NCBI RefSeq assembly: GCF_007570825.1
Contig: NZ_SUNB01000002.1
Coordinates: 558,001-622,000, forward strand
DNA: 64,000 nucleotides
Reading direction: 5' to 3'
From: Pleionea sediminis
GTDB lineage: Bacteria; Pseudomonadota; Gammaproteobacteria; Enterobacterales; Kangiellaceae
The translations under genes were made by a program, and so were the position numbers. Positions 62,591 to 64,000 of the stretch are shown here, piece after piece (the first letter of the stretch is position 1; each line of letters opens with the position of its first letter). The notes below the pieces were generated by a model, which saw only the letters and a list, made by a program, of their open reading frames with translations, ran no database searches and was not told the origin of the DNA.

Positions 62591-63307
62591 ATGGGTCGCG
62601 CTTACCAGAATAGAAAAGATTCGATGGCAAAAACCTCGAATGCCAACGCCAAGCTTTATAGTAAATTCAGCCGAGAAATATACGTCTGTGCGAAATCGGG
62701 CGGCATCGACCCAGATGGCAATTTGGCCCTCAGAAGCCTTTTAGATCGAGCAAAACGTAGCCAAGTTCCCGCACACGTTATTGAAAAGGCCATTGATAAA
62801 GCCAAAGGTGGTGGTGGTGAAGATTTCGCCATTGCGCGCTACGAGGGCTTTGGTCCGGGTAACGCCATGGTTATTGTCGATTGTTTAACCGATAATCCCA
62901 ACCGTACATTTGGCGACGTTCGTCAGTGCTTCACCAAAACCAAGTGTAAAATTGGCACCCAAGGTAGTGTCAGTCATATGTTTGACCACTGCGCAATTTT
63001 TGTCTTTAAGGGCAGTGACGAAGAAGCTGTGTTGGATGCGTTAATGGAAGCCGATGTCGATGTTACCGACATTGAAAGTGAAGATGACGTCATTACCGTA
63101 TTTACCCCGCACACAGAATACTTTAAAGCAAAGCAAGCTTTGGTTGATGCTCTCGGCGAAATTGAGTTTGAAATCGACGAAATTCAATTTGTGCCTCAAA
63201 CATCAACTCCTATTGAAGGCGACGATGTGGAAATGTTCGATAAGTTTTTAGAAATGCTTGATGATTTAGAAGACGTGCAAAACGTTTATCACAACGCAGA
63301 GCTATAA
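62591..63307 (+). CDS. yeeN: YebC/YeeN family protein
   Basis: A 238-residue YebC-family protein, 5' part [26 protein letters not shown] (a YeeN-type beginning) with the conserved [20 protein letters not shown] segment and an acidic C-terminal half. Long described as a probable DNA-binding regulator; recent work on YebC homologues points to a role on ribosomes stalled at proline-rich sequences. Which applies here cannot be told. Single gene. Confidence 0.88.
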   Translation: MGRAYQNRKDSMAKTSNANAKLYSKFSREIYVCAKSGGIDPDGNLALRSLLDRAKRSQVPAHVIEKAIDKAKGGGGEDFAIARYEGFGPGNAMVIVDCLTDNPNRTFGDVRQCFTKTKCKIGTQGSVSHMFDHCAIFVFKGSDEEAVLDALMEADVDVTDIESEDDVITVFTPHTEYFKAKQALVDALGEIEFEIDEIQFVPQTSTPIEGDDVEMFDKFLEMLDDLEDVQNVYHNAEL

Positions 63308-63308
63308 A

Positions 63309-63346
63309 TAAAAAATACCGAAGCGATCGAGCGCTTTCGCTTCGGT
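63309..63346 (-). terminator. intrinsic terminator, convergent region
   Basis: A perfect 10-bp stem ACCGAAGCGA / TCGCTTCGGT. On the minus strand it is followed by ATTTTTTATTT, so it ends the gene at 63376-63738; without a T-run on the plus strand it is weaker for the YeeN gene. Confidence 0.8.
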
Positions 63347-63375
63347 AATCTAAAAACACTTTTGTTTTTTAATTC

Positions 63376-63738
63376 TTATTCATGAAACATTGAGCCTGTG
63401 GCAGAATAAATGTATTCACATTTTCCAGCATCATCTTTTTGCATATACAAATAAGATTCGTTGCTGAGTCCTCGAATCTGCTCTAAATGGTAATCTTTAG
63501 TGGTAGTACAATAAAAACGATCTCCAGCTGTATTTCTTGCAGAACATATCCCATAAGGACTCGGCTCGCGCCCCACAAACGAACATGAAATATATTGAGT
63601 ATTGTCAGCACTATTTCGAGCACCAATAAAAGAACCGTAAGCGGTATTTCCACTAACATTCACTTGATAGTGATTAATAAATCCAGCAAAAAGACCGGTC
63701 GACATAATTGTTGCAACGAATATAACTAAGTTTTTCAT
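63376..63738 (-). CDS. small secreted protein of unknown function
   Basis: A 120-residue exported protein (signal to about residue 18). The mature part has GFINHYQVNVSGNTAYGSFI, ISCSFVGREPSPYGICSARN and four cysteines, so two disulphides are likely. No family recognised. It is preceded on the minus strand by the truncated gene at the window edge (about 50 bp upstream) and followed by a good terminator. Confidence 0.68.
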   Translation of the reverse strand: MKNLVIFVATIMSTGLFAGFINHYQVNVSGNTAYGSFIGARNSADNTQYISCSFVGREPSPYGICSARNTAGDRFYCTTTKDYHLEQIRGLSNESYLYMQKDDAGKCEYIYSATGSMFHE

Positions 63739-63788
63739 AGTATTGCTCCTTTACGTTTTGGTTAAAATTCCGTCTTGTTTGTTCCCAT

Positions 63789-64000
63789 TTAAAAAATAAC
63801 ACCGGGTGGCAATTCAATATCACCTCGATTCAGCGCCATAATAATACGTTGTAGTTCACGATCGTGCGCCTCGGGCGACATGTTTACCATTCTTTGTCTC
63901 AAGGTATGTACATCGTTCTGATTCATCACGCCAGCTGAAAAAAGCTCATCAATGTAAGATTCTGCTTTTTGATCGTTTAACTCATACTTAGCCTTTAGCT
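63789..64000 (-). CDS. C-terminal fragment of a protein of unknown function (5' part outside window)
   Basis: An open minus-strand frame of 69 codons plus a stop (63789-63791) that runs to the edge. The last residues read NRGDIELPPGVIF, and a helical SPEAHDRELQRIIMAL lies before. The codon use and charge pattern look like a real gene. Family not recognised; the start is beyond base 64000. Confidence 0.65.
   Translation of the reverse strand, partial: LKAKYELNDQKAESYIDELFSAGVMNQNDVHTLRQRMVNMSPEAHDRELQRIIMALNRGDIELPPGVIF

Overview
The window is chromosomal DNA from an AT-rich (roughly 40% G+C by eye) Gram-negative gammaproteobacterium, probably marine. The evidence is the rpsF-rpsR-rplI-dnaB-alr block, rnr-rlmB, dusA, htpX, many lipoproteins with good lipoboxes, a TonB-dependent receptor and an RssA-type patatin. 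The gene repertoire fits the Kangiellaceae/Aliikangiella/Pleionea area best, but that placement is an inference. I see no tRNA, rRNA, insertion sequence or CRISPR array.

Layout. 1-9.6 kb: a truncated DUF2333 gene, a PCu(A)C copper chaperone, pspC/pspA, dusA, a receiver-only protein, a DUF3718 protein, a chemotaxis receptor and a large TonB-dependent receptor. 9.8-15.1 kb: htpX, yjbQ, alr, dnaB, rplI, rpsR and rpsF on the minus strand, with a clear promoter ahead of rpsF. 15.2-23.2 kb: a small possible SpoIIAA-like protein, a 1395-residue two-part membrane protein of unknown function, rlmB and rnr.

23.8-43.2 kb is the centrepiece: an aryl polyene (APE) type II polyketide cluster in the canonical order apeC-D-E-F-G-H-I-J-[aromatic ammonia lyase]-K-L-M-N-O-P-Q-R on the minus strand. 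It is preceded by a methyltransferase and an Sfp-type phosphopantetheinyl transferase. The model is as follows. The lyase deaminates an aromatic amino acid to an aryl acrylate, and ApeH loads the starter on an acyl carrier protein. The ketosynthases ApeO/ApeC/ApeR, ketoreductase ApeQ and dehydratases ApeI/ApeP build a conjugated polyene. ApeD/ApeJ attach it to a lipid, and ApeL/M/N move it to the outer membrane. Three additions stand out: a second ApeF-like carrier protein on the opposite strand at the far end, with its stop codon interlocked with that of apeR; a second phosphopantetheinyl transferase on the plus strand at the near end; and between the two transferases a decayed LysR-type regulator.

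43.3-64 kb is a mosaic of envelope and signalling genes: a DUF3015/DUF4105/hydrolase-lipoprotein set, a DUF2799 lipoprotein, an RssA-like patatin, a type IV pilin-like protein, and a three-gene operon of putative beta-barrel, cupredoxin and HAMP-adenylate cyclase. These are followed by an FG-GAP protein with a GlyGly-CTERM-like tail, a TPR-PAS membrane protein flanked by two secreted proteins with a shared N-terminal motif, a hybrid histidine kinase, two lipoproteins, a YeeN/YebC-family protein, a small secreted protein and a truncated gene at the right edge.
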